Of a stretch of DNA of 64,000 nt, positions 17,917 through 27,713 are shown in pieces; the stretch's first letter is position 1; each line of letters opens with the position of its first letter. Under the pieces are notes generated by a model. The model ran no database searches, was not told the DNA's origin, and saw nothing but the letters and a program-made list of their open reading frames with translations. Origin of the DNA: Pseudomonas asplenii. GTDB taxonomy: Bacteria > Pseudomonadota > Gammaproteobacteria > Pseudomonadales > Pseudomonadaceae. The stretch covers positions 1,922,001-1,986,000 of the forward strand of contig NZ_LT629777.1 in assembly GCF_900105475.1 (NCBI RefSeq), in the 5' to 3' direction. The position numbers and the translations under genes were made by a program.

Positions 17917-20900
17917 TCAGTTGGAGTAGGGCGAACGGTACGGGCTGACCGGCAAGGCCATCGGCCCGGTCATCTTTTCGAACAGGTAACGCAGGTACAC
18001 CCCGGCGGTGACCTGGCGGTAATCCTGGGCGTTATCCAGCGCCAGTTCGCCCCCCAGCAGCAGGTTCGAGCCGAGCCGGTATTCGCCTGCCACATTCAGG
18101 TTGTAGCCGACCCCGGTGCTGCTCTTGCCCGGATACGAGAGGTCGTTGGCGGCCTGCTCGGCGCTGTGCCCGGGAAAGTAGTCGGCGCCCCGCTGGTCGA
18201 TGTACTGGACCCCCAGCGCGCCGTTGAGCCGATAGCTGAAACGTTCGGAGCGCTGTGACCAACTGACCGGCACCGCCACCGAAAAGAAGGTCTGCGGGCT
18301 GAAATAGCCGCCGTGGCCATAGGTGAAGAAGCCCTGATTGTTTTCATAGGACAGCAGCATGCTGCTCAGGCCCACGGTGAGTTTGTCGTCGGGCTGGTTG
18401 TCCAGGTACCAGTAGATGCCGGCGCCCAGTTCTGCGCGGGTGTTGGACTCGACGTTATTGCCCACCAGCTTGTGCAGGGCGCCATAGCCATACAGCCCGA
18501 CGTCCTGGTCGTCGTAGCCCAGCAAGGCGCGCCCGCCATTGGCCGTCACGCCACCCCAACTGATGCCGGTACGGCGATCCTTGGCGCCGGCGAAGGAGGC
18601 CAGGCTGTCGGTGACCGGTCGCCGCGACAGCGCGATGCTGTAGTGCATGTTCGGGCTGGAGACCAGCGGCTGTTCCAGGCTGATGCCGCCGATCACCGTG
18701 TTGTAGGTGAAGCCCACGGGACTGACACCGATGTCCGCCTTGATCCCGTGGGGCGGGCTTTCCACGGCGACCGCCAGGCCCACGCCACTGGCCTGTTGCG
18801 AGCCGGGTGAGCCGCCGGGCAGGCCACTGCCGAAGCGGCCGAGGCTGTAGTCGCGGACGCTGCCGGCGTGCAACGAGACGGGCGTCACCCGTAGTGCGAC
18901 GCGGTTGTCGCCGGCCGGCAGGTTGGCTTCGAACGGCGCCTCGACGTCGGTCAACTTGCTCAGCCCCGATTCATTGTTGTTGCTGCGCACGCTCAGGCCC
19001 TGGGCGATGTAGGCACTGCGTTCCTGGAGAATCTCGCTCAGCGCCAATTGCGCCGGGCTCAGGTCCTCCCGTTCGGCGTTACCGGAGCGCCGGCCTGCAG
19101 CGAAGGGGTTGCCGGCCAGCGCCGGATCGTCGTCCAGGCCGCCGTCGAGCAGGCTGTCGCGACGGCTGTAGAGCGCAGGTGCCAAGGCCGGGTCGGCGGG
19201 CATCGTATCGGCCGCCTCATTGCTGACGCGCAAGGGGTCTTCGTCACGCGAGGCAACGCTACGCGGCTGGCCCGGCAGATCAAGGAAAGGGTTGTCGCCG
19301 TCGCTGTCGGCCGTTTCAAGTGCCGGGTTGGCGCGCCGCTGGCTGCCCTCGATGGCCACGGCCTGGCGCAGCAGGTCGGCGGCCTCGGCGCTCTTGCCCA
19401 TGGCGCGGTAGGTGGCGGCGGCGCTGGTCAGCACCTTGGGCACCCCCGGCTTGAGGGCCAGGGCGGTCTTGAGGGCCTTGTCGGCGCGGGTATTGTCGTG
19501 GGCCTGGGCGGCGAGGCTGGCGACGCTCAGTTGCAGGTCGGCATTGCGCGGGTCGTTCTCCAGTAGCGGTTTGTAGAGGGCCATGGCCTTGGCGGTGTTG
19601 CCGCTGGCGCTGTACATCCGCGCCAGGGCCGCATTCGCCTGGGGATCACGAGGGGACTGGCGCAGGATCGGCTTGAGCATGTCGTAGGCGGCGACCAGGT
19701 TGCCCTTCTCGCGCAACTGGTCGGCCTGCTTGATCCGGTACAGCTTCACCAGGGCGGCATAATGACGGCGGTCGCTGTCGTTCAGGCGCTCGCCCTGCAG
19801 GCTGCGCAGGATATCGGCGGCGTCGCTGTCCTGGTCGGCCTTGAACAGGGTGTCGGCATAGAGCAGTTGCAGGCGGCTGGTGGGACTCGGCGAGTGCTCC
19901 ACCAGGTCGCGCATCAGCGCGACGCCTTGCCTTGGCTGGCCGGCGTCGATATAGGCCGAGGCCAGGATTGCCACGCGTTCGGGTTTGCCCTCGGTCAGCG
20001 CCTGGCTGCGGGCGAGCAGCGCCTGGGCTTCCTGGCGCTGGCCGCGGCGGAGGTTGGCGACGGCGGCTTCGGTCTGCACATGCAGGGCGATTTCCTTGCC
20101 CAGTTCGTCCATCTCGCGACTGCGTTTGGCCGGTGGAATACGCGCCAGGCTGGCCTGGGCGTCCTGCCATTCGCCCAGTTGCGCCGCCAGCAGGGTTCGG
20201 GTGTAGAGCGCGTCGGGCTGGTCGGGGTGGCGCTTGAGCAGGTCGTTGATCTGCTCCCGGGCAGCCTGGGGCCGGCCTTGGTCGAGATAGATCCGGGCGA
20301 GGGCGAAGCGGGTCCAGGCGTTGCCGGGGTCATCGGCCAGCGCCTGGCGATAGGCCTGTTCGGCAGCCTTTGTGTCGCCGCGCTGTTCGGCCACATGGGC
20401 CACCTGGGTGGCACGCAGGGAGCGGACGGAAACCTCGGCATTGAGTCTTGTCTGAGCGGCGGGCGACAGCGAGTCGATCAGCTTCAGCGCTTCATCGGCC
20501 TTGCCTTGCTGTGCCAGGACGCCGATCAGGCCGGTGAGGGCCTGGGGATCGTCGCGGTGATTGGCGAGAATTTTCCGGTAGGCGGCTTCGGCCTTCGCCA
20601 GTTGCCCTTGCTGTGCCTGCAGGTTGGCGAGCGCCACCTGGCTGGCCGGTTGCCCAGGGCTCTGGCTGGCGGCCTGCTCGATCAGCGTGCGTGCCTGGTC
20701 CGGGCGCCCGGCTTTCTGCGCGGCGGTCGCACCGGCCATCAACCGCCAGTAGCGAACGTTGTCCAAGGCCTGTCGCCAGGGCTGCCCAGCGGGTTGACGG
20801 GTGGCCCTGAGCAGCAGGTCTTCGGCTTCGTCCAGGCGTTCCTGTTTCTGCCGCACGATACCCAGGCCGCCCAAGGCGTCGGGGTCGTCGGGCTTTTCCC

Positions 20901-21831
20901 GCAGACGCGCCTGAAACGCTTGCTCGGCGGCGGCCAGGTCGCCAGCCTCGAGGGCCTGCAGGCCACGGGCGTCCTGCGGGTCGCGGCGCCAGGCGGCGGC
21001 TTTTGGCGTGCCGGCATTGGTGCGGGCGAGGGCCTTGCCCTTGTTCATCAGTTCGCGGATTTCCTTGTCGTCCGGGTGGGCGGCGAGGAACTGTTCGAAC
21101 AGCGGCACCTGCGCCGGCGCCGGTGGGCCGATCCAGGTCAGGGCGAAGCGCCAGGTTTCGTTGGCATCGCTGCCGACATCCTTGTCCTTGGCGAGGACGG
21201 CCAGGCGGCGGATACCTTCGGCGCGGGTATCGAGGTTGCGCACCAGGTGCTTGGCCAGGAACAGCGCCGCGGCACGGTCGTCGGGGTGTTCGCGCAGCAA
21301 CCGTTCGAGGCCGGTGCGGGACTCCTGTTCGCCACCGCGTGAATAGCCCAGCATGAAGTAATACTCGCGGGCCAGGTCGCCTTGGGGCTGACGGCCATTG
21401 AACAGTTGCCGATAGACTTTCACCGCTTCGTCGTACTGATTGCCATCGACCAGTTGCCGCGCCCGCGTCAACAACTGGGTCTGTTCGTCGTTGCCCAGGG
21501 CGATGTCCTGTTCCAGTTGCTGCGCCTGGCGCGGCGGTGGCACCAGCGCCTGCAGTCGGGCGAGGTACTTGCGCGCCTCGTCCGGGCGCTTGAGCTGCAC
21601 GTTGCCAAGGCCCAGGCCATAGAGCGCCTCGGGCTGGTCGGGGGCGAGCAGCAGCAGTTTGTTCCAGGCGTCCATGGCCCGGTCGGGATTGTGCTGGGCC
21701 TGCCAGTAGCGGCCCTGCTCAATCAGTTGTGCCTGCGGGTCATCGGCCCGGACCGTGCTGCTGCCCAGCACCAGCAACACTGCTAGCGGCAGGGTTCGGC
21801 GCAGGCCCGTGCGCTTCGCCAGCCGGCTCAT
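17917..21831 (-). CDS. bcsC: cellulose synthase subunit BcsC (TPR outer-membrane porin)
   Basis: A 1304-residue protein with signal peptide (LPLAVLLVLGSSTVRADD). A very long TPR superhelix in the periplasm (repeated PDQPEALYGLGLGNVQLKRPDEA-type motifs) spans roughly residues 30–850. A linker and C-terminal BcsC beta-barrel follow (final strands GVYLRYLFEKMTGPM). It carries the glucan chain across the periplasm and outer membrane. The ATG overlaps the bcsB stop (ATGA). Length is close to that of WssE in SBW25. Confidence 0.94.
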   Translation of the reverse strand: MSRLAKRTGLRRTLPLAVLLVLGSSTVRADDPQAQLIEQGRYWQAQHNPDRAMDAWNKLLLLAPDQPEALYGLGLGNVQLKRPDEARKYLARLQALVPPPRQAQQLEQDIALGNDEQTQLLTRARQLVDGNQYDEAVKVYRQLFNGRQPQGDLAREYYFMLGYSRGGEQESRTGLERLLREHPDDRAAALFLAKHLVRNLDTRAEGIRRLAVLAKDKDVGSDANETWRFALTWIGPPAPAQVPLFEQFLAAHPDDKEIRELMNKGKALARTNAGTPKAAAWRRDPQDARGLQALEAGDLAAAEQAFQARLREKPDDPDALGGLGIVRQKQERLDEAEDLLLRATRQPAGQPWRQALDNVRYWRLMAGATAAQKAGRPDQARTLIEQAASQSPGQPASQVALANLQAQQGQLAKAEAAYRKILANHRDDPQALTGLIGVLAQQGKADEALKLIDSLSPAAQTRLNAEVSVRSLRATQVAHVAEQRGDTKAAEQAYRQALADDPGNAWTRFALARIYLDQGRPQAAREQINDLLKRHPDQPDALYTRTLLAAQLGEWQDAQASLARIPPAKRSREMDELGKEIALHVQTEAAVANLRRGQRQEAQALLARSQALTEGKPERVAILASAYIDAGQPRQGVALMRDLVEHSPSPTSRLQLLYADTLFKADQDSDAADILRSLQGERLNDSDRRHYAALVKLYRIKQADQLREKGNLVAAYDMLKPILRQSPRDPQANAALARMYSASGNTAKAMALYKPLLENDPRNADLQLSVASLAAQAHDNTRADKALKTALALKPGVPKVLTSAAATYRAMGKSAEAADLLRQAVAIEGSQRRANPALETADSDGDNPFLDLPGQPRSVASRDEDPLRVSNEAADTMPADPALAPALYSRRDSLLDGGLDDDPALAGNPFAAGRRSGNAEREDLSPAQLALSEILQERSAYIAQGLSVRSNNNESGLSKLTDVEAPFEANLPAGDNRVALRVTPVSLHAGSVRDYSLGRFGSGLPGGSPGSQQASGVGLAVAVESPPHGIKADIGVSPVGFTYNTVIGGISLEQPLVSSPNMHYSIALSRRPVTDSLASFAGAKDRRTGISWGGVTANGGRALLGYDDQDVGLYGYGALHKLVGNNVESNTRAELGAGIYWYLDNQPDDKLTVGLSSMLLSYENNQGFFTYGHGGYFSPQTFFSVAVPVSWSQRSERFSYRLNGALGVQYIDQRGADYFPGHSAEQAANDLSYPGKSSTGVGYNLNVAGEYRLGSNLLLGGELALDNAQDYRQVTAGVYLRYLFEKMTGPMALPVSPYRSPYSN

Positions 21832-24131
21832 GACAGCCGCCGCTTGGCCTGGGCCCGCAGCCCCAGGAAGATCAACGCGCAGAGCAGGGCGAAGCCAAGC
21901 AGGACGCTGAACAGCAGCCAGCCGAGATGCCGCGACAGCAGCAACTGCAGATGGCGGAACCAGCCCAGTTGGCCGACATAGTACGGCTGGTCGGCGGTAA
22001 GGCTGGTGATCTGCTTGTCCTGGATCACCGCCAGACGGCCCTGGATCAGTTCCTTGTAATCATCGCCGCCGATCATGGCCGCCGTCACTTCTTCCAGGCG
22101 GGACGGTTCGCTGCTGGCGATCACCACCACGCTGCGTCCGCTTTTCAGGGGCGACTCGAAACCGGCCAGGTAAGGCGTGCCGCTGCCCGACCAGGCCAGT
22201 GTGCTGCGGGTCTTGCGGACCGCTGCCTCGGAGTCGGGGCTGAACCAGTCATGGATGCGCAGCGCCAGGTCGCTCAGGTCGAAGAAGTGATGGCTGCTTT
22301 CGCTGCGCGCCGGCATCGAGTCGGTCCAGAGCTTGAGCAGCGGCTGGTCGCTGGCGGAGGCCAGGACCAGCAGGTCCTTGTCGCTGACAGTCTCGACGTC
22401 GCGGGCCTGGATCACTTGTACGCCAGTCGTCGGGTAGCCGGTGGAATCACCGAAGCGACCGAAGACGGTCAGGTAGGCGCTGAGTACCTCTGGGCCGTTG
22501 GCGTCGGGCATGACCACGGCGGTTTCCGAGAGATCGGCGAGCCGGGTGAAGGGGAAGCCGCTGTCCCGGAACTTGGCCAGGTCGGGCATCGGCGTGTAGT
22601 GGTCCAGGCCGCTGAGGTCGAGGGTCGAGTCCGACTCGATCTGGCCGCGCATGTCCTCGACGATGACATCCCGGCATTCGCCCTGCTTGATGTAGTCGTA
22701 CATGTAGCGCAGTTGCAACTGGGCCTTGAAGGTGGAGATGTCCAGCGGCAGGTACATGCTGGCCTCGCGGGGCAGGCTGTCGTCTTTCTTCAGCCATTCC
22801 AGCCACTGCGGCTCGCCATTGAGATTGGGTACCGACGGCAGTTGCATCGAGCGGATCAGGTGGTCGTTGAGGTGCACCAGCAGGGCCGAGTTGGTCGAGA
22901 ACTGCTGGGGGGTGTAGCGATACTTGAGCTGGAGCGGGGCGCCCCGGTTACGCCATTCGTACAGGTCCGGTGGCAGGCGCAGGGGAATGATGATTTCCCG
23001 CGGGCTGTAGCCGGAGACATGCAATTGCTGGGCATCGACCAGCTCGCCGAGCTTGACCGGCCGGTCGGCCGGCAGCCAGTTGGGCGCATCGTAGGGAATC
23101 CGTACCGGCACCGGGTCCAGTCGGTCGATCAGCGCGGTGGCCCCGGACAACGCCTTGCTGCCCAGGGCAACGGCGAGGGCGGCGGTCTTGAGTTCGGCGT
23201 CGTTGCGCCCGCTGATCACCAGCAGCTTGCCGTAGGGGTCGTTGGGGTTGGTCATCATGGTCACGCTGGGGCCGGTGGCCGGGTTGCCCGACAGTTCGCC
23301 CAGGGGCAGGGCATCGCGTCGGGTGACCAGCACGATGGCATTCCCGCGGCTGGGCAACTGGCCGATGCTGGCGGGAAAGGTCGCGGTCCGGTAGCTGGCC
23401 AGCGCGCCAAACTTGGACGACAGTGCGGCGGCCGCTTCCAGCTTGGCGGGGCCGGGAGCTGCGTCGAAGACAAACGGCAGCTTCAAGGGCCGGGCGTCGT
23501 GGCGATCGAAAAACGGTGCTGGCAACAGGGCCAGGTCGTTCTTCAGCGCGATGGGCGAGTACTGGATGTTCAACTGACTGTCATTGCTGACTCTGGCCCA
23601 TAGGCTCGAGTGCAATGGGTCTTCGCACTGCATGGTGTAGTGGCCGATCAGTTGCAGGTCGATCCGGTTGAAGTCGGTGACCAGCCGCGCCGGAATCTCG
23701 ACCACTTTTTCCAGGTCCTTGCCGGCCTCTTCCTTCGGCAGCGGCAGGCTGGCGGCGACCTTGTCGTTGACCAGCACGTTGAGCTGCGACAGCTCGGGCA
23801 GCATGGACGGTGAATAGCTGAACCGCAGCACCAGTTGCACGCCGGTGACGACCTGGTCGGTGCGGATGCCGAAATCGGCGCTGTCGGTGGACTCGACCCC
23901 CCGCAGGTACATGGGATCGCGGCGCCCGAGTTGCTTGAAGCTCAGGCTGTAGCTGTTAGCGGGGCTTGCCTGTGGCAGCGGGCTGACAGCCGGCGCAGTG
24001 GTCGTGTTGCCCTGGACCTCGGCTGGCGGCAGGGCGCTGCCGATTGCGGGGAACAGACTGCCGCAGGCCAGCAGTGCCAGGGCATAACGGGTGCAGCGTC
24101 CCGCGCTGCCAACGGAGGAGGTCGTGGTCAT
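21828..24131 (-). CDS. bcsB: cellulose synthase regulatory subunit BcsB
   Basis: A 767-residue periplasmic subunit, anchored by a C-terminal helix (LGWLLFSVLLGFALLCALIFLGL). The signal peptide is RYALALLACGSLFPAIGSA. Two carbohydrate-binding/flavodoxin-like modules follow, as usual for BcsB (YLRGVESTDSADFGIRTDQVV; YPTTGVQVI). It forms the translocation complex with BcsA. The frame stays open far upstream into bcsA, but the ATG at 24131 overlapping the bcsA stop is the real start. Confidence 0.95.
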   Translation of the reverse strand: MTTTSSVGSAGRCTRYALALLACGSLFPAIGSALPPAEVQGNTTTAPAVSPLPQASPANSYSLSFKQLGRRDPMYLRGVESTDSADFGIRTDQVVTGVQLVLRFSYSPSMLPELSQLNVLVNDKVAASLPLPKEEAGKDLEKVVEIPARLVTDFNRIDLQLIGHYTMQCEDPLHSSLWARVSNDSQLNIQYSPIALKNDLALLPAPFFDRHDARPLKLPFVFDAAPGPAKLEAAAALSSKFGALASYRTATFPASIGQLPSRGNAIVLVTRRDALPLGELSGNPATGPSVTMMTNPNDPYGKLLVISGRNDAELKTAALAVALGSKALSGATALIDRLDPVPVRIPYDAPNWLPADRPVKLGELVDAQQLHVSGYSPREIIIPLRLPPDLYEWRNRGAPLQLKYRYTPQQFSTNSALLVHLNDHLIRSMQLPSVPNLNGEPQWLEWLKKDDSLPREASMYLPLDISTFKAQLQLRYMYDYIKQGECRDVIVEDMRGQIESDSTLDLSGLDHYTPMPDLAKFRDSGFPFTRLADLSETAVVMPDANGPEVLSAYLTVFGRFGDSTGYPTTGVQVIQARDVETVSDKDLLVLASASDQPLLKLWTDSMPARSESSHHFFDLSDLALRIHDWFSPDSEAAVRKTRSTLAWSGSGTPYLAGFESPLKSGRSVVVIASSEPSRLEEVTAAMIGGDDYKELIQGRLAVIQDKQITSLTADQPYYVGQLGWFRHLQLLLSRHLGWLLFSVLLGFALLCALIFLGLRAQAKRRLS

Positions 24132-26320
24132 GGCGTGTCCAGGGCGGAGGTGGAAGAGGCGCGGCGCCTTGCGGGCAGCGTAGGGAGCAGGCGTACGGTG
24201 GCCTTGAGCAGTTCGCCAATCCCATGCAGACCGATGACGCTGACTTCGCGCAGGGCCGCGAGGGGTGAGTCCGGTTTGCCGGTACCCCAGTTCATCGCCC
24301 AGGTGTCGGCGCGGGCGAAGGTCAGGTGGACCAGGTCGCTTTGCTGGTGCAGGGTCATCGGCTCGAACTGGATGCCGATGTTGCTGCCTTGGCTTGAGAC
24401 CACGGTGCCATCGAAGTCGTAGTGTTGCCCATGGCGGAACAGCGAAACCCGCAGGCGTTCGCCCCGGGGAATCGACAGGCCTTCGCCCAGGCTGAGTCCC
24501 AGGCCATGTTGCGAGAAATCCTCGGTGGTGCCTTGCAGCACTCGGCCATCGGCCAGTTGCAGGCTGACCGGCAATTGCGCCTCGACCCGTGGCTCGCTGC
24601 GGATCTGCCGGCTTTCGCTGGCGACCGCCAGGGCCGCGCTGGTCACCATCACGTTGTACATCGCCCAGATCTGGTTGAGCAGCACGGTGATGTCGGTGGT
24701 GTCGTCGGCTCCGATGTAGTCGTAGAGGCCGAAGAGCACGCCGGCGATGTTCAACAGCAGCAGCACGATATAGGGACGGGCCATCTTCCAGTCGAAGAAC
24801 TCCGGGTGCAGGTCGCCGCCCTTGTCGGTGACGTTGAAGTGCCCGGAGCGGGGGTTGATCATCGCCTTGAGTACCGGCGGCAGGATGTACCAGGCCAGGA
24901 CCGTCTCGTAGACCTCGTTCCAGTACGAATGGCGGAACCGTCCCTGGATGCGCGAGTTGGTCAGGTTGGCCAGCAGCAGGTGCGGGAATGCGTAGGCGGC
25001 CACCATCAGTGGTGCGGCATGAAAGATCTGCGCACCGAAAATCAGGTAGGCCAGCGGCGCGGTGAGAAACACCATGCGCGGGAAACCGTAGAAGAAGTGC
25101 AGCATGGCGTTGGTGTAGCAGACGCGCTGGCCGAGGGTCAGTCCGCGTCCGAGCATGGGGTTGTCGGTGCGGAAGATCTGGGTCATGCCCCGGGCCCAGC
25201 GAACGCGCTGGTTGATATGTCGCGCCAGGTTCTCGGTGGCCATGCCGGCGGCCTGGGGCAAGGCCAGGTAGGCGGTGTTGTAGCCGGCGCGGTTGAGCTT
25301 GAGCGAGGTGTGGGCGTCTTCGGTGAGGGTGGTTTCGTCCATTCCGCCGATGGCCTGCAGCGGCGCGCGGCGCATCAGGGCGCAGGAGCCGCAGAACATG
25401 GCGGCATTCCACAGATCATTGCCGTCCTGGACCAGCCCGTAGAACAGCTCGCCTTCGTTGGGGACCGAGTGCCAGGTATCGAGGTTCTTCTCGAACGGAT
25501 CGGGCGAGAAGAAGCAGTGTGGGGTCTGCAGCATGGCGAGCTTGGGGTCCTTGAGGAACCAGCCCATGCTGATCTGCAGGAAGGAGCGCGACGGCACATG
25601 GTCGGCATCGAAGGCGGCGATGTACTCGCCGTGGGTGACCTTTAGCGCCGCGTTGAAATTGCCGGCCTTGGCATGCAGGTTGTTGTCGCGCGTCAGGTAG
25701 TGCACGCCGACGCTTTCGCAGAACTCGCGGAAATCCTCGCGGCGGCCGTCGTCCAGCACATGCACCCGTAGCTTGTCCTCGGGCCAGTCCAGGCCCTGTG
25801 CGGCGAACACGGTGATCTTGACGATCTCCAGGGACTCGTTGACCGTGGTGATGAACACATCGACGCTCGGCCAGTCCTCGGGCGCCTGCTCCAGCAGGAT
25901 CGGCCGGCGCTTCAGCGGCCAGGCGGTCTGCACGTAGCCGAAGACCAGCACCACCAGCGCGTAGAGTTCGGCCACCACCAGCGTGTAGCCGAACAGGGTG
26001 TCGTGGAAGCTTTCCAGTTCCAGGGTTTCGCTCAGGCGCCAGTACATGTAGCGCAGCGAGGCGATCAGCGACAGGCTGATCATCGCGATGATCGGCAGGC
26101 GTCCCCCGAAGCGCCGCAGCACCAGCGCCGCGATCACCAGGGCAAGACCGAGCAGAAACTGTTGGGACAGGCTCGCCGGTGCGCTGATGACGCCGGCCAA
26201 GACCACCACGCAGAGCAGCGCCGTGCACAGCAGCAGAAGCCGTTGCAGGTGCCCGGGCCATTGCCGGATGCGCCTGAGGCTGGTGCCGAGCAGGCGTTCG
26301 ATGCGACGTTCGAGGGTCAT
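24128..26320 (-). CDS. bcsA: cellulose synthase catalytic subunit BcsA (UDP-forming)
   Basis: A 730-residue family 2 glycosyltransferase of the inner membrane, polymerising UDP-glucose into beta-1,4-glucan. Catalytic motifs: LDDG (189–192), FDADH (237–241), TED (333–335) and QRVRW (371–375). Membrane helices flank the domain. The C-terminal PilZ domain has RSEPR (574–578) and DFSQHG (601–606), the c-di-GMP-binding motifs, so activity is expected to be c-di-GMP-dependent. Start and stop overlap both neighbours by ATGA. Confidence 0.97.
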   Translation of the reverse strand: MTLERRIERLLGTSLRRIRQWPGHLQRLLLLCTALLCVVVLAGVISAPASLSQQFLLGLALVIAALVLRRFGGRLPIIAMISLSLIASLRYMYWRLSETLELESFHDTLFGYTLVVAELYALVVLVFGYVQTAWPLKRRPILLEQAPEDWPSVDVFITTVNESLEIVKITVFAAQGLDWPEDKLRVHVLDDGRREDFREFCESVGVHYLTRDNNLHAKAGNFNAALKVTHGEYIAAFDADHVPSRSFLQISMGWFLKDPKLAMLQTPHCFFSPDPFEKNLDTWHSVPNEGELFYGLVQDGNDLWNAAMFCGSCALMRRAPLQAIGGMDETTLTEDAHTSLKLNRAGYNTAYLALPQAAGMATENLARHINQRVRWARGMTQIFRTDNPMLGRGLTLGQRVCYTNAMLHFFYGFPRMVFLTAPLAYLIFGAQIFHAAPLMVAAYAFPHLLLANLTNSRIQGRFRHSYWNEVYETVLAWYILPPVLKAMINPRSGHFNVTDKGGDLHPEFFDWKMARPYIVLLLLNIAGVLFGLYDYIGADDTTDITVLLNQIWAMYNVMVTSAALAVASESRQIRSEPRVEAQLPVSLQLADGRVLQGTTEDFSQHGLGLSLGEGLSIPRGERLRVSLFRHGQHYDFDGTVVSSQGSNIGIQFEPMTLHQQSDLVHLTFARADTWAMNWGTGKPDSPLAALREVSVIGLHGIGELLKATVRLLPTLPARRRASSTSALDTP

Positions 26321-27381
26321 GGCAGGCGCGGCTCCAGTTGGTCATGAAGCTTGTCGGCGATGGCCAGGATGTCCCGGCAACCCTGGGCATCGGCGGCCTG
26401 TTCGAACGGGTTGCACTCGTAGGCCAGGGCCTCTGAGATGGCTTCGTCCCAGGCGACCGTCCCGAGCAGTTGGGGTTTGAGCTGGTTCTCGAGGATCTGC
26501 GCGATATCCACGGACAACCCATGGGAACTGTCCACGCCGTTGATCACGAACCAGCAGATGGCGGGCCGTTCGCCGCCCAGGTGGGGAGCGAGGGTGCTGA
26601 CCAGATGGTCGAGCGCGGCGTGGGAGGCGGCATCGGGCCGCACGACGGCGATGATCAGGTCGGCCATGTGCAGGGCCTGTTCCTGGAAGACGCTGCTGCC
26701 GGCTGCGGTGTCGATGATCAACGTGTCATGGGTGCCAAGGCCGAGCGTGGCCAGATGCCGGGCGAGCCAGTGCGGGTCGTTTTCGAGCTGGCGTTCGAGG
26801 GTGTGCAACTGCTGCGGTTCGCTTTCGCCAAAGGCCAGCAACCGGGTGCTGGCGTAGCCGCTCTTGGCGAGGTCCTGCCAGCCCCGGCCCTCCAGGCTGG
26901 CCCGGCAGATGCCTGTCGCCTGCGGGAGGATGCCCAGGTGCTGGTGCTGGGCGTTCTGTGGGTCGAGTTCGAGCACCAGGGCCTGCCGATCAGCGCTGTT
27001 GAGCAGTACCGCGAGCAGGCTGGCCAGGGTGCTGCGGCCCACGCCGCCACGGGTCGAGACCACGGCGACAATCCGTGCCGCCACCTGCGGCATGGCGGTG
27101 ACCTGGCGTGGTTGCCCGGACTGCGCCTGGCGCTGGCGTGCGAGGTCGCCGAGCAGCGTGCGCAAGGGGGGCGAGGGACTCTGGCCGGCCATCGTCGGCT
27201 CGGCGGCGGGCCCCCGGGGTGGTTCGGTGGCGGGTATTGGTGTTGGCGAGTGAGGCTTGTCAGGCGCGGGGAGCGGCTTTTCGGCGAAGACCCGGGCCAC
27301 CTCGATTTCCCGATAGCGGTCGGTGCTGGCGCCGAACTTGCGCATCAGGTTTCTGACATCATCGTCGTCTGAAGGCTGCAT
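26317..27381 (-). CDS. BcsQ/WssA-like ParA/MinD-family protein with N-terminal extension
   Basis: A 354-residue protein. Residues 1–30 (DDVRNLMRKFGASTDRYREI) form a short conserved-looking module followed by a Pro-rich linker (about 36–75). The ATPase domain begins near 103; its P-loop is STRGGVGRST (109–118), where both lysines of the KGGxGKT signature are Arg (111 and 116). E. coli BcsQ also has a deviant RGGVGTT loop. It sits at the head of the cellulose operon. BcsQ proteins help polar localisation and assembly of the synthase. Confidence 0.85.
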   Translation of the reverse strand: MQPSDDDDVRNLMRKFGASTDRYREIEVARVFAEKPLPAPDKPHSPTPIPATEPPRGPAAEPTMAGQSPSPPLRTLLGDLARQRQAQSGQPRQVTAMPQVAARIVAVVSTRGGVGRSTLASLLAVLLNSADRQALVLELDPQNAQHQHLGILPQATGICRASLEGRGWQDLAKSGYASTRLLAFGESEPQQLHTLERQLENDPHWLARHLATLGLGTHDTLIIDTAAGSSVFQEQALHMADLIIAVVRPDAASHAALDHLVSTLAPHLGGERPAICWFVINGVDSSHGLSVDIAQILENQLKPQLLGTVAWDEAISEALAYECNPFEQAADAQGCRDILAIADKLHDQLEPRLP

Positions 27382-27614
27382 GACAGTATCCGTACCATTC
27401 CAGAAGATCTTGAAAGGGGACAGATACGGCTAATCACACAATGCCGTCGTACTGCATGCCGTCAGGCACACGATGGTGTTCTTAAAGGTGTCGCCTGCGT
27501 GTCTTGTCGATAGAACCCAAGGAACTTGGGAATGTTCCTGGCGGTTTTATCGTGCTAGTCAGGTTCAAATGTAGACCAGATTTTCCCCTGCAAGGAAATT
27601 TTGCTGGCCTGCGT
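27382..27614. other. leader region of the cellulose operon, no gene seen
   Basis: About 230 bp upstream of the BcsQ-like gene, before the REP element. No ORF with a ribosome site is apparent. It should hold the operon promoter (leftward), but I cannot place a confident -10/-35 pair or a FleQ or AmrZ site by eye. Confidence 0.4.
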
Positions 27615-27705
27615 CGTTGCGGAGCTTGCTCGCGAGGTCATGGCGACCTTGATGGCCTCTTCGCGAGCAAGTCGGATCGCCGCACCGCCTGCTCCTGCTG
27701 GGGCG
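27615..27705. repeat. REP-type inverted repeat upstream of the cellulose operon
   Basis: CTTGCTCGCGA (27625–27635) and TCGCGAGCAAG (27661–27671) pair perfectly; a small inner AGGTC/GACCT hairpin lies between. The outer flanks carry the GGAGC and GCTCCTGC REP ends. It lies just past the stop of the leftward triphosphatase gene. Confidence 0.8.
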
Positions 27706-27713
27706 TGCTGCCG

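Noticed and set aside
21828..25412. A 1194-residue version of BcsB starting inside bcsA
   Set aside because: The upstream 427 codons are Arg/Pro/His-rich shadow of bcsA in another frame; the ATG at 24131 with signal peptide is the true start.
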